A DNA stretch of 64,000 bases from Flavicella sp965243265 (GCA_965243265.1 CBDEUL010000005.1:310001-374000); one strand, 5' to 3'; positions 33,566-42,657 are shown, numbered from the stretch's first letter. A program made the numbers and translations. Notes: generated from the letters alone by a model not told the origin.

Positions 33566-36334
33566 ATGAAAAAATTATTGTTTTTAAGTATTGTATTGCT
33601 AACGTCATTTCTTTCTGCACAAGAGAAAGGATTTGTTACAGGAACTGTTACTGATAAGGAAGCAAACAATGAGCCTTTACCATTTGCAAATGTATTTGTA
33701 AAAGGAACTTCAATAGGAGTTACTACCGATTTTGATGGAAACTATACATTGAGTTTAGATCCGGGAACGCATACAGTTGTGTTTAGTTTTATTGGATATG
33801 AATTGAAAGAAAAAACAGTTGTAGTACTGGAAGATGAGTCTATTCAGTTAAATCAAGTTTTAAGCGCTAGTCAAGGTGTTGCAATGGATGAAATTGTAAT
33901 AAAGGCTTCGGCTACTAAGGAATCTGTAAAAGCATTATTAGGAGAACAGAAAAAAGCAACTGTAATTGTAGAGAGTGTAGGAGCTCAACAGTTGTCGTCA
34001 CAAGGTGTTTCTGATGCGGCAGCGGCAACAACAAAGGTTACAGGGGTGTCTAAACAGGCAGGTTCAAGTAAAGTATATGTTAGAGGTTTAGGAGATAGGT
34101 ATAATAGCACGACTTTAAACGGTTTGCCATTGCCTTCTAATGATCCTAGTTTAAAAAATATTTCTTTAGATTTATTTTCTACAGATGTTTTACAAAACGT
34201 AGGAATAAGTAAAACTTTCTCATCAGGAATTACAGGAGATTTTGGTGGAGCAAATATTAATATTGTAACAAAGTCGGCTTCAAGCAAAGCAAATTTTGCT
34301 GTTAGTGTTTCTACAGGGATGAATTCTCAAACGACTTTTCAAGACTTTAAAACGATAGATGGAACTAATTATTTAGGGGTGGCATCTGGTTTGAATCATC
34401 CGATGACTTCATTAACTAAATATAATTTTGAAGATAGTTTTTCTTTAAACAATTCTACAGCAACACCAACAATTGGAATTTCATTAAATGGAGGAAAAAA
34501 ATATTTCTTTGATGATGGTTCTACTTTTTCGTTCTTCTTAGTTGGGTCGTTTGATAATAAGTATAAATTCAACGAAGGGTTTAGTACAAATAATTTATCG
34601 GTTGGAGATGATGGTGAAGTTAAAAAAGGAAACGATTATTACGATGCTAAAGAATATACTTATTCAACTTCAAAACTGTTGATGGGTAATTTTGAATATG
34701 CTTTTAATAGCGATCATAAACTTTTGTACAATTCTATTTTTATTCAATCTAATAGTCAAAAAGTACAAGATTATTTTGGAGATACACCTGATAATGATAA
34801 TACAAATGTTGTATTGCAAACTCAAAATCAAAATAGGTTGTTGGTAAATCAATTGATTTCTGAAAATAAAATGAGTGAATACTTAGATTTAAATTTAGGA
34901 CTTGCCTTTAATAATATAAAGAATGACGAACCGGATAGAAGAAGGAATTCATTTATTTTAGATCCAAGTTTGAGTGAAGCTAAATTTGCTACAGGAAGTC
35001 CAAGGAATAATAGTAGATATTACCACAACTTGAGTGAGAATGATTTGGCTGTAAATTTAGATGGGAAAATATATTTAGGTGAAAGAGGAGAAGAAGAGAC
35101 AAAAGGAGCAGTTAATGTAGGATATTCATTAAGAAATACGGAAAGAGATTTTGAAGCGATTTATTTCGATCACACTATTTTAAATAGTTCAGTTATTGTT
35201 GATAGAGGAGATTTAGATGCTTATTTCAATCAAGAGAACCTAGATTTAGGAAATAGTACTAATAATGAAGGTTTTAAATTAACTACAGGGTATGGTTTTG
35301 GTTCAAGCGCATTGGATCCTTTTTTCTATACAGGATCTAGATTAATTAACGCCGCTAATGTTAGCTTAGATTATGATTTAACTGAACAGTTGTTTGTAAA
35401 TGTAGGTGGTAGGTTTGAAAAAGTAGATATGGATGTTAATTGGGCAACCAATCTTACAGGAGGAAGGGTTGAAGACGCTCAAATAAACGAACAGTATTTG
35501 TTACCAGCAATTAATTTAAAGTATAGTGTAAATGATGAAAATCAGTTTAGGTTTTCTGCCAGTCAAACATATACTTTTCCACAATTTAAAGAAATTGCAG
35601 AGTTTGTATATGAAGGTGTTGATTATACAGAACAAGGAAATTCAGATTTGCAACCTTCAGAGAATATTAATCTTGATTTGAAGTATGAATACTTCCCTTC
35701 TAATGGAGGATTGTTTAGTGCATCTGTTTTTGGGAAGATGATTGAAAACTCGATTAATCGTATTGAGTTAGTTTCTGCTTCTGAAAATCAATTTTCATAC
35801 TATAACACGGGAGATGCTCAAGTATATGGGGTAGAATTGGAGTATAAAACAAATTTATTAACGTTAGGAGATGTTGATAGTGATGTGTTTAATAAGTTAA
35901 ATTTAGGGGTTAATACAACTTTCATGTATACAAATCAAGACTTTGAACCAGATGGATTGTTTAGTCCAACAAATACAAGTTCTCAATTAGAGGGAGCTGC
36001 TCCTGTAATTGTAAATACAGATTTATCATACTTAGTGAAAAACGGAGATAAAGAAACAGTTGCAACAATTGTTTTTAACTATCAAGGGGATAAGTTATAT
36101 AGTATAGGTAGTAAGTCGGGAGATGTTGGTTTAGAAGATATTGTACAGAAGTCAATTGCAACGTTAGATTTTGTAGGTAAACATAGTTTTAATGAAAAAA
36201 CATCTTTGAAATTAAGTGTTAAAAACCTTTTAAACCCGTCAATAGAAAGAGTAAGAGATTTAGATACTCAATTAGTAAATAGGTCTTATAAAAGAGGTAT
36301 AGATGTAGGTTTATCGCTTGGATATAGATTTTAA
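33566..36334 (+). CDS. TonB-dependent receptor of the phosphate island
   Basis: A 922-aa outer-membrane receptor. A signal peptide (ending SFLSAQ) is followed by a carboxypeptidase-regulatory domain (~20-105, GTVTDKEANNEPLPFANVFVKGTSIG). The plug has SDAAAATTKVTGVSKQAGSSKVYVRGLGDRYNSTTLNGLPLPSNDP (~145-195). A long barrel ends in the aromatic LSLGYRF. The plug ending in GDFGGANINIVTK belongs to the large receptors seen beside phosphate-responsive genes in flavobacteria. It is divergent from phoB, preceded by candidate Pho boxes, and followed 237 bp later by a surface lipoprotein with its own boxes. A phosphate or phosphoester ligand is suggested by context only. Confidence 0.88.
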   Translation: MKKLLFLSIVLLTSFLSAQEKGFVTGTVTDKEANNEPLPFANVFVKGTSIGVTTDFDGNYTLSLDPGTHTVVFSFIGYELKEKTVVVLEDESIQLNQVLSASQGVAMDEIVIKASATKESVKALLGEQKKATVIVESVGAQQLSSQGVSDAAAATTKVTGVSKQAGSSKVYVRGLGDRYNSTTLNGLPLPSNDPSLKNISLDLFSTDVLQNVGISKTFSSGITGDFGGANINIVTKSASSKANFAVSVSTGMNSQTTFQDFKTIDGTNYLGVASGLNHPMTSLTKYNFEDSFSLNNSTATPTIGISLNGGKKYFFDDGSTFSFFLVGSFDNKYKFNEGFSTNNLSVGDDGEVKKGNDYYDAKEYTYSTSKLLMGNFEYAFNSDHKLLYNSIFIQSNSQKVQDYFGDTPDNDNTNVVLQTQNQNRLLVNQLISENKMSEYLDLNLGLAFNNIKNDEPDRRRNSFILDPSLSEAKFATGSPRNNSRYYHNLSENDLAVNLDGKIYLGERGEEETKGAVNVGYSLRNTERDFEAIYFDHTILNSSVIVDRGDLDAYFNQENLDLGNSTNNEGFKLTTGYGFGSSALDPFFYTGSRLINAANVSLDYDLTEQLFVNVGGRFEKVDMDVNWATNLTGGRVEDAQINEQYLLPAINLKYSVNDENQFRFSASQTYTFPQFKEIAEFVYEGVDYTEQGNSDLQPSENINLDLKYEYFPSNGGLFSASVFGKMIENSINRIELVSASENQFSYYNTGDAQVYGVELEYKTNLLTLGDVDSDVFNKLNLGVNTTFMYTNQDFEPDGLFSPTNTSSQLEGAAPVIVNTDLSYLVKNGDKETVATIVFNYQGDKLYSIGSKSGDVGLEDIVQKSIATLDFVGKHSFNEKTSLKLSVKNLLNPSIERVRDLDTQLVNRSYKRGIDVGLSLGYRF

Positions 36335-36370
36335 GGACTACTTTTTAAAAGATAAGTTAATTAATAATAC

Positions 36371-36408
36371 AAAAGAGGGTTTCGGTGAATACTGAAGCTC
36401 TCTTTTTT
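36371..36408 (+). terminator. Terminator after the phosphate-island TonB receptor
   Basis: A hairpin of about 13 bp (AGAGGGTTTCGGT with ACTGAAGCTCTCT, including G-U pairs) over GAAT, followed by T6. It makes the next gene's own promoter necessary. Confidence 0.85.
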
Positions 36409-36439
36409 GTACGGTTGGTTGTGTTAGTTAGGTTTTATG

Positions 36440-36498
36440 TTAACATTTTTTTTACATATTGTGTTGATTCTTAACAGGAAGTTAACGGGTGCTTAACC
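36440..36498 (+). promoter_or_regulatory. Candidate Pho boxes: five TTAAC-like units with 11-bp period
   Basis: TTAACA (36440) and TTTACA (36451) form a pair. TTAACA (36471), TTAACG (36482) and TTAACC (36493) form a triplet. The steps within each set are exactly 11 bp, one helical turn. The triplet ends about 20 bp before a weak -7-like box (GTTCTTTG, 36519-36526), where an activator would contact polymerase. This repeats the layout upstream of the receptor gene at 33.5 kb. Confidence 0.55.
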
Positions 36499-36571
36499 TC
36501 AAAAACAACAATCTGTACGTTCTTTGTAGCATCAAAAAACAAAACAAAATAAAACAAAAAATTTATTAAAA

Positions 36572-37765
36572 ATGAAAAAACAAATTTTATCAATTTTAGC
36601 CATTGTAGCTTTTGCATTTACAAGTTGTGATAAGGATGATGATACTTCAGGGGGAGATGATGGTGTGAAAGTTATTTCTTCACAAGAAGATATTGTTCCT
36701 GGAGCTTTAGAGGGAGAGATACAAGGGAATGTTACCTTATTTAAGGATACAGAATATTTGTTAACAGGTTCTTTATTGGTTAAAGAAGGTTATGAGTTAA
36801 CGATACAAGCTGGTACAACAGTTAAAGTTTCAGCAGGAGAAACAGATACTTATTTAGCAGTAGAGCAAGGAGCTAAGTTATTGGCAGCAGGTACAGCGAC
36901 TGATCCTATTACTTTTACATCTAATGCGGTTAGTCCAGCAGCAGGAGATTGGGGAGGTATTGTACTTGCGGGTAAAACACAGACAAATAAAGGTGATTCT
37001 GTTCAGTCTGAAGTTGCTGGTTTAAATTATGGAATGCCTGCAGGTGAGGCAGATCCAGCAGATGATTCAGGTGTTTTAACGTATGTTATTACAGAATATA
37101 CAGGAGCTAAAATTAATGGAGATGCAGAGTTCAATGGTTTGTCTTTATATACGGTAGGAACAGGGACTACAATCAATAATATTGTTATAAAGAATGGAGC
37201 AGATGATGGTATTGAGTTTTTTGGAAGTACTGTTAGTGTTGAGAATATTTTATGTGTAAATATTGCAGATGATATGTTTGATTTTACAGGAGGGTATACA
37301 GGAACTGTTACAAATGCTTTTGGAGTAAGAGAAGATGGTTTTAATATAGCTACAGATGACCCAAGAGGTATTGAGGGAGACTCTAACTCTTCAGATAACA
37401 CAGCAACACCAGTTTCTGAGCCTACATTTGAAGGAGTAACAATTTTGAATTTAAATAAGACAATTCCTTTGAAAGCAGGAGCAGAGATTCGTAGAGGAAC
37501 AAATGCTACAATTAATAATGCAGCATTTATTGCTTATGATGGAGCTGAATTTGGTAACTTGATTGATACTAAGGATGATAAAGGAAATGGAACATTGACA
37601 ATTACGAATGCATACAAGCAGGGTACTGTTGGTGATAATAAAGTAGGAGGAGCTATTACAGGTGATGTAGTTGAAGACGCTGATATGTTTGATGGTTCTG
37701 ATGTAGAAGATGGAAGAGGAGCTGATTTAGGTGAGTTTGCTTGGTCAGGATACACTTTACCATAA
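36572..37765 (+). CDS. Beta-helix-like surface lipoprotein of the phosphate island
   Basis: A 397-aa lipoprotein. The signal ends in FAFTSC (Cys19), followed by an acidic DKDDDTSGGDDG linker typical of surface-exposed Bacteroidota lipoproteins. The mature part is Gly/Thr/Ala/Asp-rich with repeated short strands (YELTIQAGTTVKVSAGETDTYLAVEQGAKLLAAGTATDPITFTSN, GDWGGIVLAGKTQTN, GADDGIEFFGSTVSVENILCVNIADDMFDFTGGYTGTV). This reads as a right-handed parallel beta-helix. It may act as binding partner of the TonB receptor upstream. It has its own 11-bp repeat boxes and a strong terminator. No catalytic motif was recognised; a phosphate or organophosphate role is inference. Confidence 0.78.
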   Translation: MKKQILSILAIVAFAFTSCDKDDDTSGGDDGVKVISSQEDIVPGALEGEIQGNVTLFKDTEYLLTGSLLVKEGYELTIQAGTTVKVSAGETDTYLAVEQGAKLLAAGTATDPITFTSNAVSPAAGDWGGIVLAGKTQTNKGDSVQSEVAGLNYGMPAGEADPADDSGVLTYVITEYTGAKINGDAEFNGLSLYTVGTGTTINNIVIKNGADDGIEFFGSTVSVENILCVNIADDMFDFTGGYTGTVTNAFGVREDGFNIATDDPRGIEGDSNSSDNTATPVSEPTFEGVTILNLNKTIPLKAGAEIRRGTNATINNAAFIAYDGAEFGNLIDTKDDKGNGTLTITNAYKQGTVGDNKVGGAITGDVVEDADMFDGSDVEDGRGADLGEFAWSGYTLP

Positions 37766-37806
37766 TTAATGTATAATAAGCTGTAACTAGCTTGTGTTAA
37801 TACTTT

Positions 37807-37844
37807 AAAGCTACTAAGAATGCTAATTCTTAGTAGCTTTTTTT
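37807..37844 (+). terminator. Terminator after the phosphate-island lipoprotein
   Basis: AAAGCTACTAAGAAT-GCTA-ATTCTTAGTAGCTTT, a perfect 15-bp stem followed by T's. Confidence 0.93.
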
Positions 37845-37951
37845 GTACACGAGGGAAATCAAATTTATTGTTGCTTTTTTACTAAAAAAAATAACAATTA
37901 GGTAATGTTATGAACCTATATAATTAGGATATTTGGTAGCGTTTAAAAACG

Positions 37952-37959
37952 TACATTTG
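37952..37959 (+). promoter_or_regulatory. Promoter -7 box TACATTTG of the PiT transporter gene
   Basis: Exact TAnnTTTG match, 24 nt before the ATG at 37984. It rules out the upstream TTG at 37933 as start. No TTAAC repeats were seen here. Confidence 0.5.
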
Positions 37960-37983
37960 TGTCTTTCAATAATTAAAAAGAGT

Positions 37984-40266
37984 ATGGATAATATTTATAT
38001 GTTAATGATCATTGCACTTGCACTTTTAGCAATTGCAGATTTGATTGTAGGAGTAAGTAATGATGCCGTTAATTTTCTAAATTCAGCAATAGGATCAAAA
38101 GCTATTTCCTTTAAAACAATTATGATTGTAGCAAGTTTAGGGGTTTTAGTAGGAGCTGTTTTTTCTAGCGGGATGATGGAGGTTGCTCGTAAAGGAATTT
38201 TTAATCCAGGGGAATTCTATTTTAATGAAATCATGATTATTTTCATGGCAGTAATGATCACAGATATATTGTTATTAGACTTTTTTAATACAGTAGGAAT
38301 GCCAACATCTACAACAGTTTCAATTGTCTTTGAATTGTTGGGAGCAGGGGTTGCTATGGCATTACTTAAAATATACAACACAGGAGGAACAGAACAATTT
38401 TCTGATTTAATATCTTATATAAATACAGAAACAGCTACTAAAATTATTTTCGGAATTGTACTTTCGGTATTGATAGCTTTTTCTGTAGGAGCTTTTGTAC
38501 AGTGGGTTACACGTTTGTTGCTGTCTTATAATTTTGAAACAAAAGCAAAGTGGGTAGGAGCCTTATTTGGAGGAATAGCTTTAACAGCAATTACTTATTT
38601 TATTTTTATAAAAGGATTGAAAGGAACGTCATATGCAAAACAACATTTTGATGCGCTTGGAGGAATGACAATGAAAGAATTTTTAGAAAATCAGGTGCTT
38701 TCTATTGTATTGGTGAGTTCTGTTTTTTGGTCAGTAATTTCTTATGGATACATACACTTTTTAAAAGCCAATGTGTACAAAATGATTATTGTGGTAGGGA
38801 CTTTTGCATTGGCGTTGGCGTTTTCAGGAAATGATTTGGTAAACTTTATTGGAGTACCAATAGCAGCATGGGAATCTTATTTAGCTTGGTCATCATCAGG
38901 AATTCCAGCTGAAGAATTTAGTATGGGAATTTTGTCAGAGAAAGTACCTACAAATAACTTATTATTGGTTCTTGCAGGAATTATAATGGTGGTTACATTA
39001 TGGTTTTCTAGCAAAGCAAAAAATGTTGTAAAAACATCGATAGATTTATCTAGTCAAGGAGCAACAAAAGAACGTTTTCAACCTAACTTTTTATCAAGAG
39101 GAATTGTGCGATTTGCAATGGGGGTTTCAGATGTAACTTCGTTTATGATTCCAAATAAATTTAAAGACAAAATAGAAAAACAATTTACCACACCTGTCAT
39201 TGTGCTTTCCAAAGAAAAAGTACATGAGTTACCAGCATTTGATATGGTGAGAGCAGCAGTAAACTTAATGGTTGCGGCGGTGTTAATATCTATCGCTACA
39301 TCCTACAAATTACCATTGTCTACAACCTATGTAACATTTATGGTTGCTATGGGTACCTCTCTTGCAGATAGAGCCTGGGGGGCAGAAAGTGCAGTATATA
39401 GAGTAGCAGGAGTTATCAATGTAATAGGAGGTTGGTTTTTTACAGCATTGAGTGCCTTTACAGCAGCAGCTTTGGTGGCTTATTTGCTAAATTTAAATTT
39501 AAAATTGATGTTCCCTTTATTGTTGATTGTAGCAATAGGGTTGTTATTGAGAAACTTTTTAGCGCATAGAAAGAAAGCACAAGGAGCAAAAGCTGAAGAT
39601 AGTTTAACCAAAGCAGAAAGTACGTCTGTGCAAGGAGTTATTCAAGAAAGTGCAGCTACAATTGCTTCTGTAGTAAAAAGAGGAGGTAAAGTATATGGAA
39701 ATGCCTTAAAAGGATTGGCAAAGCAAGACTTAATTCTTTTAAAGAAAAATAAAAAGACTATAGAAAAGCTTTCAAATGAAGTGGATGATTTGAGAGATAA
39801 TATTTTCTATTTCATTAAAAACCTTGATGAATCAAGTGTTACAGCAAGTAGTTTTTACATCAATTTGTTGAGTTATTTACAAGACATTACGCAATCATTA
39901 GAGTTTATCGTAAAGGCAACAAACAAGCATGTAAATAACAACCATAAAAAGTTAAAGGTAAATCAAATAAAGGAGCTGAAAGAAGTTGAAGGTGCTTTGT
40001 TAGAAGTTTTTAATAAAACTCAAATAGCCTTTGAAGAAATGTCTTTTGAAAAAATAGCTGATATTTTAAATGATAAAGAAGCCTTTGAAATTGTTAGTGA
40101 AAAAATTCAAAAACAAATAGAACGTACTCGTACAGAAGAATCGAGTCCTAAAAATACAACCCTGTATTTTGGACTGTTATTAGAAACAAAAGATTTATTA
40201 ACAGGAACAATGAACCTGTTACAAGAATACTACGAAGCTAATAAAACATCTGAAGGAGCGATTTAA
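37984..40266 (+). CDS. PiT-family inorganic phosphate transporter with C-terminal PhoU-like domain
   Basis: A 760-aa inner-membrane symporter. Two copies of the PiT signature region are present: DLIVGVSNDAVNFLNSAIGSKA (~17-38), and AVNLMVAAVLISIATSYKLPLSTTYVTFMVAMGTSLADRAWG (~440-482). The segments MPTSTTVSIVFELLGAG and GNDLVNFIGVPIAAW supply the expected substrate-path polar residues. After about 12 helices, a cytosolic helical domain (~570-750) resembles PhoU/DUF47 proteins. Fusion puts a phosphate-flux modulator on the transporter itself, which may be the input to the kinase encoded at 31.7 kb. It has its own promoter and terminator. Confidence 0.92.
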   Translation: MDNIYMLMIIALALLAIADLIVGVSNDAVNFLNSAIGSKAISFKTIMIVASLGVLVGAVFSSGMMEVARKGIFNPGEFYFNEIMIIFMAVMITDILLLDFFNTVGMPTSTTVSIVFELLGAGVAMALLKIYNTGGTEQFSDLISYINTETATKIIFGIVLSVLIAFSVGAFVQWVTRLLLSYNFETKAKWVGALFGGIALTAITYFIFIKGLKGTSYAKQHFDALGGMTMKEFLENQVLSIVLVSSVFWSVISYGYIHFLKANVYKMIIVVGTFALALAFSGNDLVNFIGVPIAAWESYLAWSSSGIPAEEFSMGILSEKVPTNNLLLVLAGIIMVVTLWFSSKAKNVVKTSIDLSSQGATKERFQPNFLSRGIVRFAMGVSDVTSFMIPNKFKDKIEKQFTTPVIVLSKEKVHELPAFDMVRAAVNLMVAAVLISIATSYKLPLSTTYVTFMVAMGTSLADRAWGAESAVYRVAGVINVIGGWFFTALSAFTAAALVAYLLNLNLKLMFPLLLIVAIGLLLRNFLAHRKKAQGAKAEDSLTKAESTSVQGVIQESAATIASVVKRGGKVYGNALKGLAKQDLILLKKNKKTIEKLSNEVDDLRDNIFYFIKNLDESSVTASSFYINLLSYLQDITQSLEFIVKATNKHVNNNHKKLKVNQIKELKEVEGALLEVFNKTQIAFEEMSFEKIADILNDKEAFEIVSEKIQKQIERTRTEESSPKNTTLYFGLLLETKDLLTGTMNLLQEYYEANKTSEGAI

Positions 40267-40293
40267 TACCATTTTGGTGTAAAGAAAATAGAG

Positions 40294-40335
40294 ATCCCGT
40301 AAGTTTTTTCAAAAGAAGAAAGTTTACGGGATTTT
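40294..40335 (+). terminator. Terminator after the PiT gene
   Basis: ATCCCGTAA and TTACGGGAT close over a long loop, followed by TTTT. The stem is 9 bp and the loop is large, so it may be a weaker terminator. Confidence 0.65.
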
Positions 40336-40363
40336 CTGTATAAAATGACAACGTACTTTTCAT

Positions 40364-40371
40364 TACATTTG
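40364..40371 (+). promoter_or_regulatory. Promoter -7 box TACATTTG of the four-helix membrane protein gene
   Basis: Exact TAnnTTTG match, 22 nt before the ATG at 40394. Confidence 0.5.
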
Positions 40372-40393
40372 CGGTATAAAAAAATATTTTATA

Positions 40394-40819
40394 ATGAAAC
40401 AAGTACATTCTTATTGGGCCTATTTAGTATTAGCAGTTTTAGTTATTACGGTTATAAACGCTATCATAGGCTTGGCATCAAAAAAAGAGTTTAAGTCTAA
40501 AGATTTACGATTAGGACTGTTCACTCTTATTTTTTCACATATTCAATTGTTAATAGGTTTAGGATGGTATTTTATGTCGCCTCTATACAAGGCTATGAAA
40601 GTCTCAGGAATGGGAGTTATGATGAAAAATGCTCAAACAAGGTTGTTGGTTGTAGAGCATCCGTTAGCAATGATTTTGGCAATTGTATTAATTACTGTGG
40701 GATGGTCTAAGCATAAAAAGAAAACAGAAGATGCAGCAAAATTTAGAACATTTGTAGTGTTTTACGGAGTTGCATTGTTGTTGGTCTTGTCTAGAATACC
40801 TTGGAATCAGTGGTTCTAA
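40394..40819 (+). CDS. Four-helix membrane protein, cytochrome-b-like
   Basis: A 141-aa protein with four hydrophobic helices (~8-27, 40-60, 90-105 and 118-135). Histidines sit near helix ends (H5, H49, H90, H106). Homologues in flavobacteria are commonly labelled cytochrome B, as I recall, but no classical haem b signature is complete here, so the label is tentative. H49 in LIFSHIQLLIGLGWYF and H90 in VVEHPLAMILAIVLI are placed inside helices and could act as axial ligands. The acyltransferase gene follows 12 nt later, suggesting one transcript with membrane-lipid functions. Confidence 0.65.
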   Translation: MKQVHSYWAYLVLAVLVITVINAIIGLASKKEFKSKDLRLGLFTLIFSHIQLLIGLGWYFMSPLYKAMKVSGMGVMMKNAQTRLLVVEHPLAMILAIVLITVGWSKHKKKTEDAAKFRTFVVFYGVALLLVLSRIPWNQWF

Positions 40820-40831
40820 AATTAGTATAAC

Positions 40832-41575
40832 ATGAGTTTTATAAAGAGGTTACTTTCGTATCCATTGTCCATTTTACATTATTTGTTTTTTGGATTAATG
40901 ATTAGTTTGTTTCATCCATTACAATGGTTTATGTTGAAGTTTTTTGGGTATACTGCTCATAAAAAAACGGTAGACTATTTGAACTTAACCCTTATTTGGA
41001 GTTTGTATATTTTAGGAACTCGTGTGAAATTTGTGAATAAACATAAGTTTCCAGAGAACACACCTTTAATTATTGTATCAAACCACCAGTGTTCACACGA
41101 CATTTCACCAATATCGTGGTATTTAAGAAAAACACAACCTAAGTTTGTTTCTAAAAAAGAATTGGGAAAAGGAATTCCAAGTGTGTCTTTCAATCTAAAG
41201 AATGGAGGATCTGTATTGATTGATAGAGATGACCCAAGGCAAGCTTTGGGTGCTTTGGCAAAATTTTCAAAAACACTAGAGAAAAACAATTGGGCAGGGG
41301 TTATTTTTCCTGAGGGGACTCGAAGTAAAGACGGGGTTCCTAAGAAGTTTTCTGAAAACGGATTAAAAATTTTGACAAAATTTGCTCCTTCAGCTTATGT
41401 TGTTCCTTTGACAATTAATAACGGTTGGAAATTAGTTTCTAGAGGTCAATTTCCAATGAATATAGGAGAAAAAATAGAGTTTATTGTACATGAGCCTATT
41501 GCGGTAAATTCAATGGAATTCAAGGATTTATTTGAAAAAGTAGAAAAAACAATTAAAAACTCAGTAACTTTGTAA
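40832..41575 (+). CDS. Lysophospholipid acyltransferase (PlsC family, second copy)
   Basis: A 247-aa 1-acylglycerol-3-phosphate acyltransferase-type enzyme. A hydrophobic N-terminal segment precedes the HX4D motif in SNHQCSHDISP (catalytic H-C-S-H-D pattern, ~88-96). Further motifs are SVLIDRDDPRQAL (~126), FPEGTRSKDG (~156-165) and AYVVPLTINNG (~186). The extra Cys/His in motif I and the downstream desaturase gene (27 nt) distinguish it from the copy at 18.7 kb and suggest a role in membrane fluidity together with the desaturase. Substrates cannot be fixed from sequence. Confidence 0.92.
   Translation: MSFIKRLLSYPLSILHYLFFGLMISLFHPLQWFMLKFFGYTAHKKTVDYLNLTLIWSLYILGTRVKFVNKHKFPENTPLIIVSNHQCSHDISPISWYLRKTQPKFVSKKELGKGIPSVSFNLKNGGSVLIDRDDPRQALGALAKFSKTLEKNNWAGVIFPEGTRSKDGVPKKFSENGLKILTKFAPSAYVVPLTINNGWKLVSRGQFPMNIGEKIEFIVHEPIAVNSMEFKDLFEKVEKTIKNSVTL
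41565..41572 (+). promoter_or_regulatory. Possible internal promoter -7 box TAACTTTG before the desaturase gene
   Basis: Exact TAnnTTTG match within the last codons of the acyltransferase gene, 30 nt before the desaturase ATG. Confidence 0.35.
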
Positions 41576-41602
41576 ATCTAACCTCATTTAAAAACAGAAC
41601 CT

Positions 41603-42595
41603 ATGTCTATAAATAACGTGCGAAAGGAAGTGATGTTATCACTTGAAAAAAATATAGAAACCACTTTTGGAAAGTTTTTGATTTCACCAGAAGAAATTTG
41701 GCAGCCTACAGATTTTTTACCAAATCCGCAGTCAGATACTTTTATGGATGAAGTACAAGAAATTAGAGAGCTTTCAAAGGAGTTGAATGATGATTTTTGG
41801 ATTTCGCTTGTTGGAGATATGATTACTGAAGAGGCTTTACCAACTTATGAATCTTGGTTGTTAGATTTAGATGGAATCGACCAACATGGAGAAGAGAAAG
41901 GATGGTCTAATTGGATTCGTCGTTGGACGGCTGAAGAGAACAGACACGGTGATGTTTTGAATAAGTATATTTACTTATCAGGACGTGTAAATATGCGTGA
42001 GGTAGAAATAACAACGCAACATTTAGTAGCAGACGGGTTTGATATTGGTACGGCTAGAGATCCTTATAAAACTTTTGTGTATACAAGTTTTCAAGAGCTA
42101 GCAACATATGTTTCGCATAATAATGTTGCAAAGTTGGCACGTAAAGCAGGAATGAAAGGGTTGGCAAAAATGTCAAAAATTATTGCAGGAGATGAAATGA
42201 GACACCATTTGGCATATGTTGAGTTTATTCGTCAAATTTTTGCAGTAGATCCTAGTGAAATGATGATTGCCTATTGCGACATGATGAAGCATAAAATTGA
42301 AATGCCTGCAATGTACTTGAGAGAGTCGCATGAAGCAAAAGCATCTTTGTTTGATAAGTTTTCAGATGTAGCACAAAGAGCAGGAGTGTATACAGCTTTT
42401 GATTATATAGATATTTTAGAAAAACTAAACAAAGCTTGGGAGATAGATAAGTTTACAGGGTTGACTCCTGAGGCAGATAAAGCAAGAACTTATTTAATGC
42501 GTTTACCAGAAAGAATGACAAGAATAGCTTCTAGAATTACGGTTCCTGATACGGACTATAAATTTAAATGGATGCAACCATTGACGGTAAAATAA
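41603..42595 (+). CDS. Acyl-[acyl-carrier-protein] desaturase
   Basis: A 330-aa soluble di-iron fatty acid desaturase that puts a cis double bond into stearoyl- or palmitoyl-ACP. The two ExxH iron motifs are present as EENRHGD (E112, H115) and DEMRHH (E198, H201), with further acidic ligands in MITEEALPTYESW (~73-85) and TSFQELATYVSH (~161-172). This is the plant-plastid-type stearoyl-ACP desaturase family, found in a limited set of bacteria including flavobacteria. It probably adapts membranes to cold. It sits downstream of an acyltransferase gene and ends with a strong hairpin. Confidence 0.95.
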   Translation: MSINNVRKEVMLSLEKNIETTFGKFLISPEEIWQPTDFLPNPQSDTFMDEVQEIRELSKELNDDFWISLVGDMITEEALPTYESWLLDLDGIDQHGEEKGWSNWIRRWTAEENRHGDVLNKYIYLSGRVNMREVEITTQHLVADGFDIGTARDPYKTFVYTSFQELATYVSHNNVAKLARKAGMKGLAKMSKIIAGDEMRHHLAYVEFIRQIFAVDPSEMMIAYCDMMKHKIEMPAMYLRESHEAKASLFDKFSDVAQRAGVYTAFDYIDILEKLNKAWEIDKFTGLTPEADKARTYLMRLPERMTRIASRITVPDTDYKFKWMQPLTVK

Positions 42596-42608
42596 ATTTA
42601 AATAAAAT

Positions 42609-42657
42609 AAAAACAGAAAACCTCACAAGCTTTAAGCTTGTGAGGTTTTCTGTTTTT
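42609..42657. terminator. Shared terminator between desaturase and aldose-epimerase genes
   Basis: A perfect stem of about 22 bp (AAAAACAGAAAACCTCACAAGC with its complement) around CTTTAAG, with A and T runs on both sides. It ends one base before the stop of the minus-strand gene. Confidence 0.95.

Noticed and set aside
37933..37983. TTG start that extends the PiT transporter by 17 residues
   Set aside because: The promoter box lies inside this extension, so the ATG at 37984 is correct.
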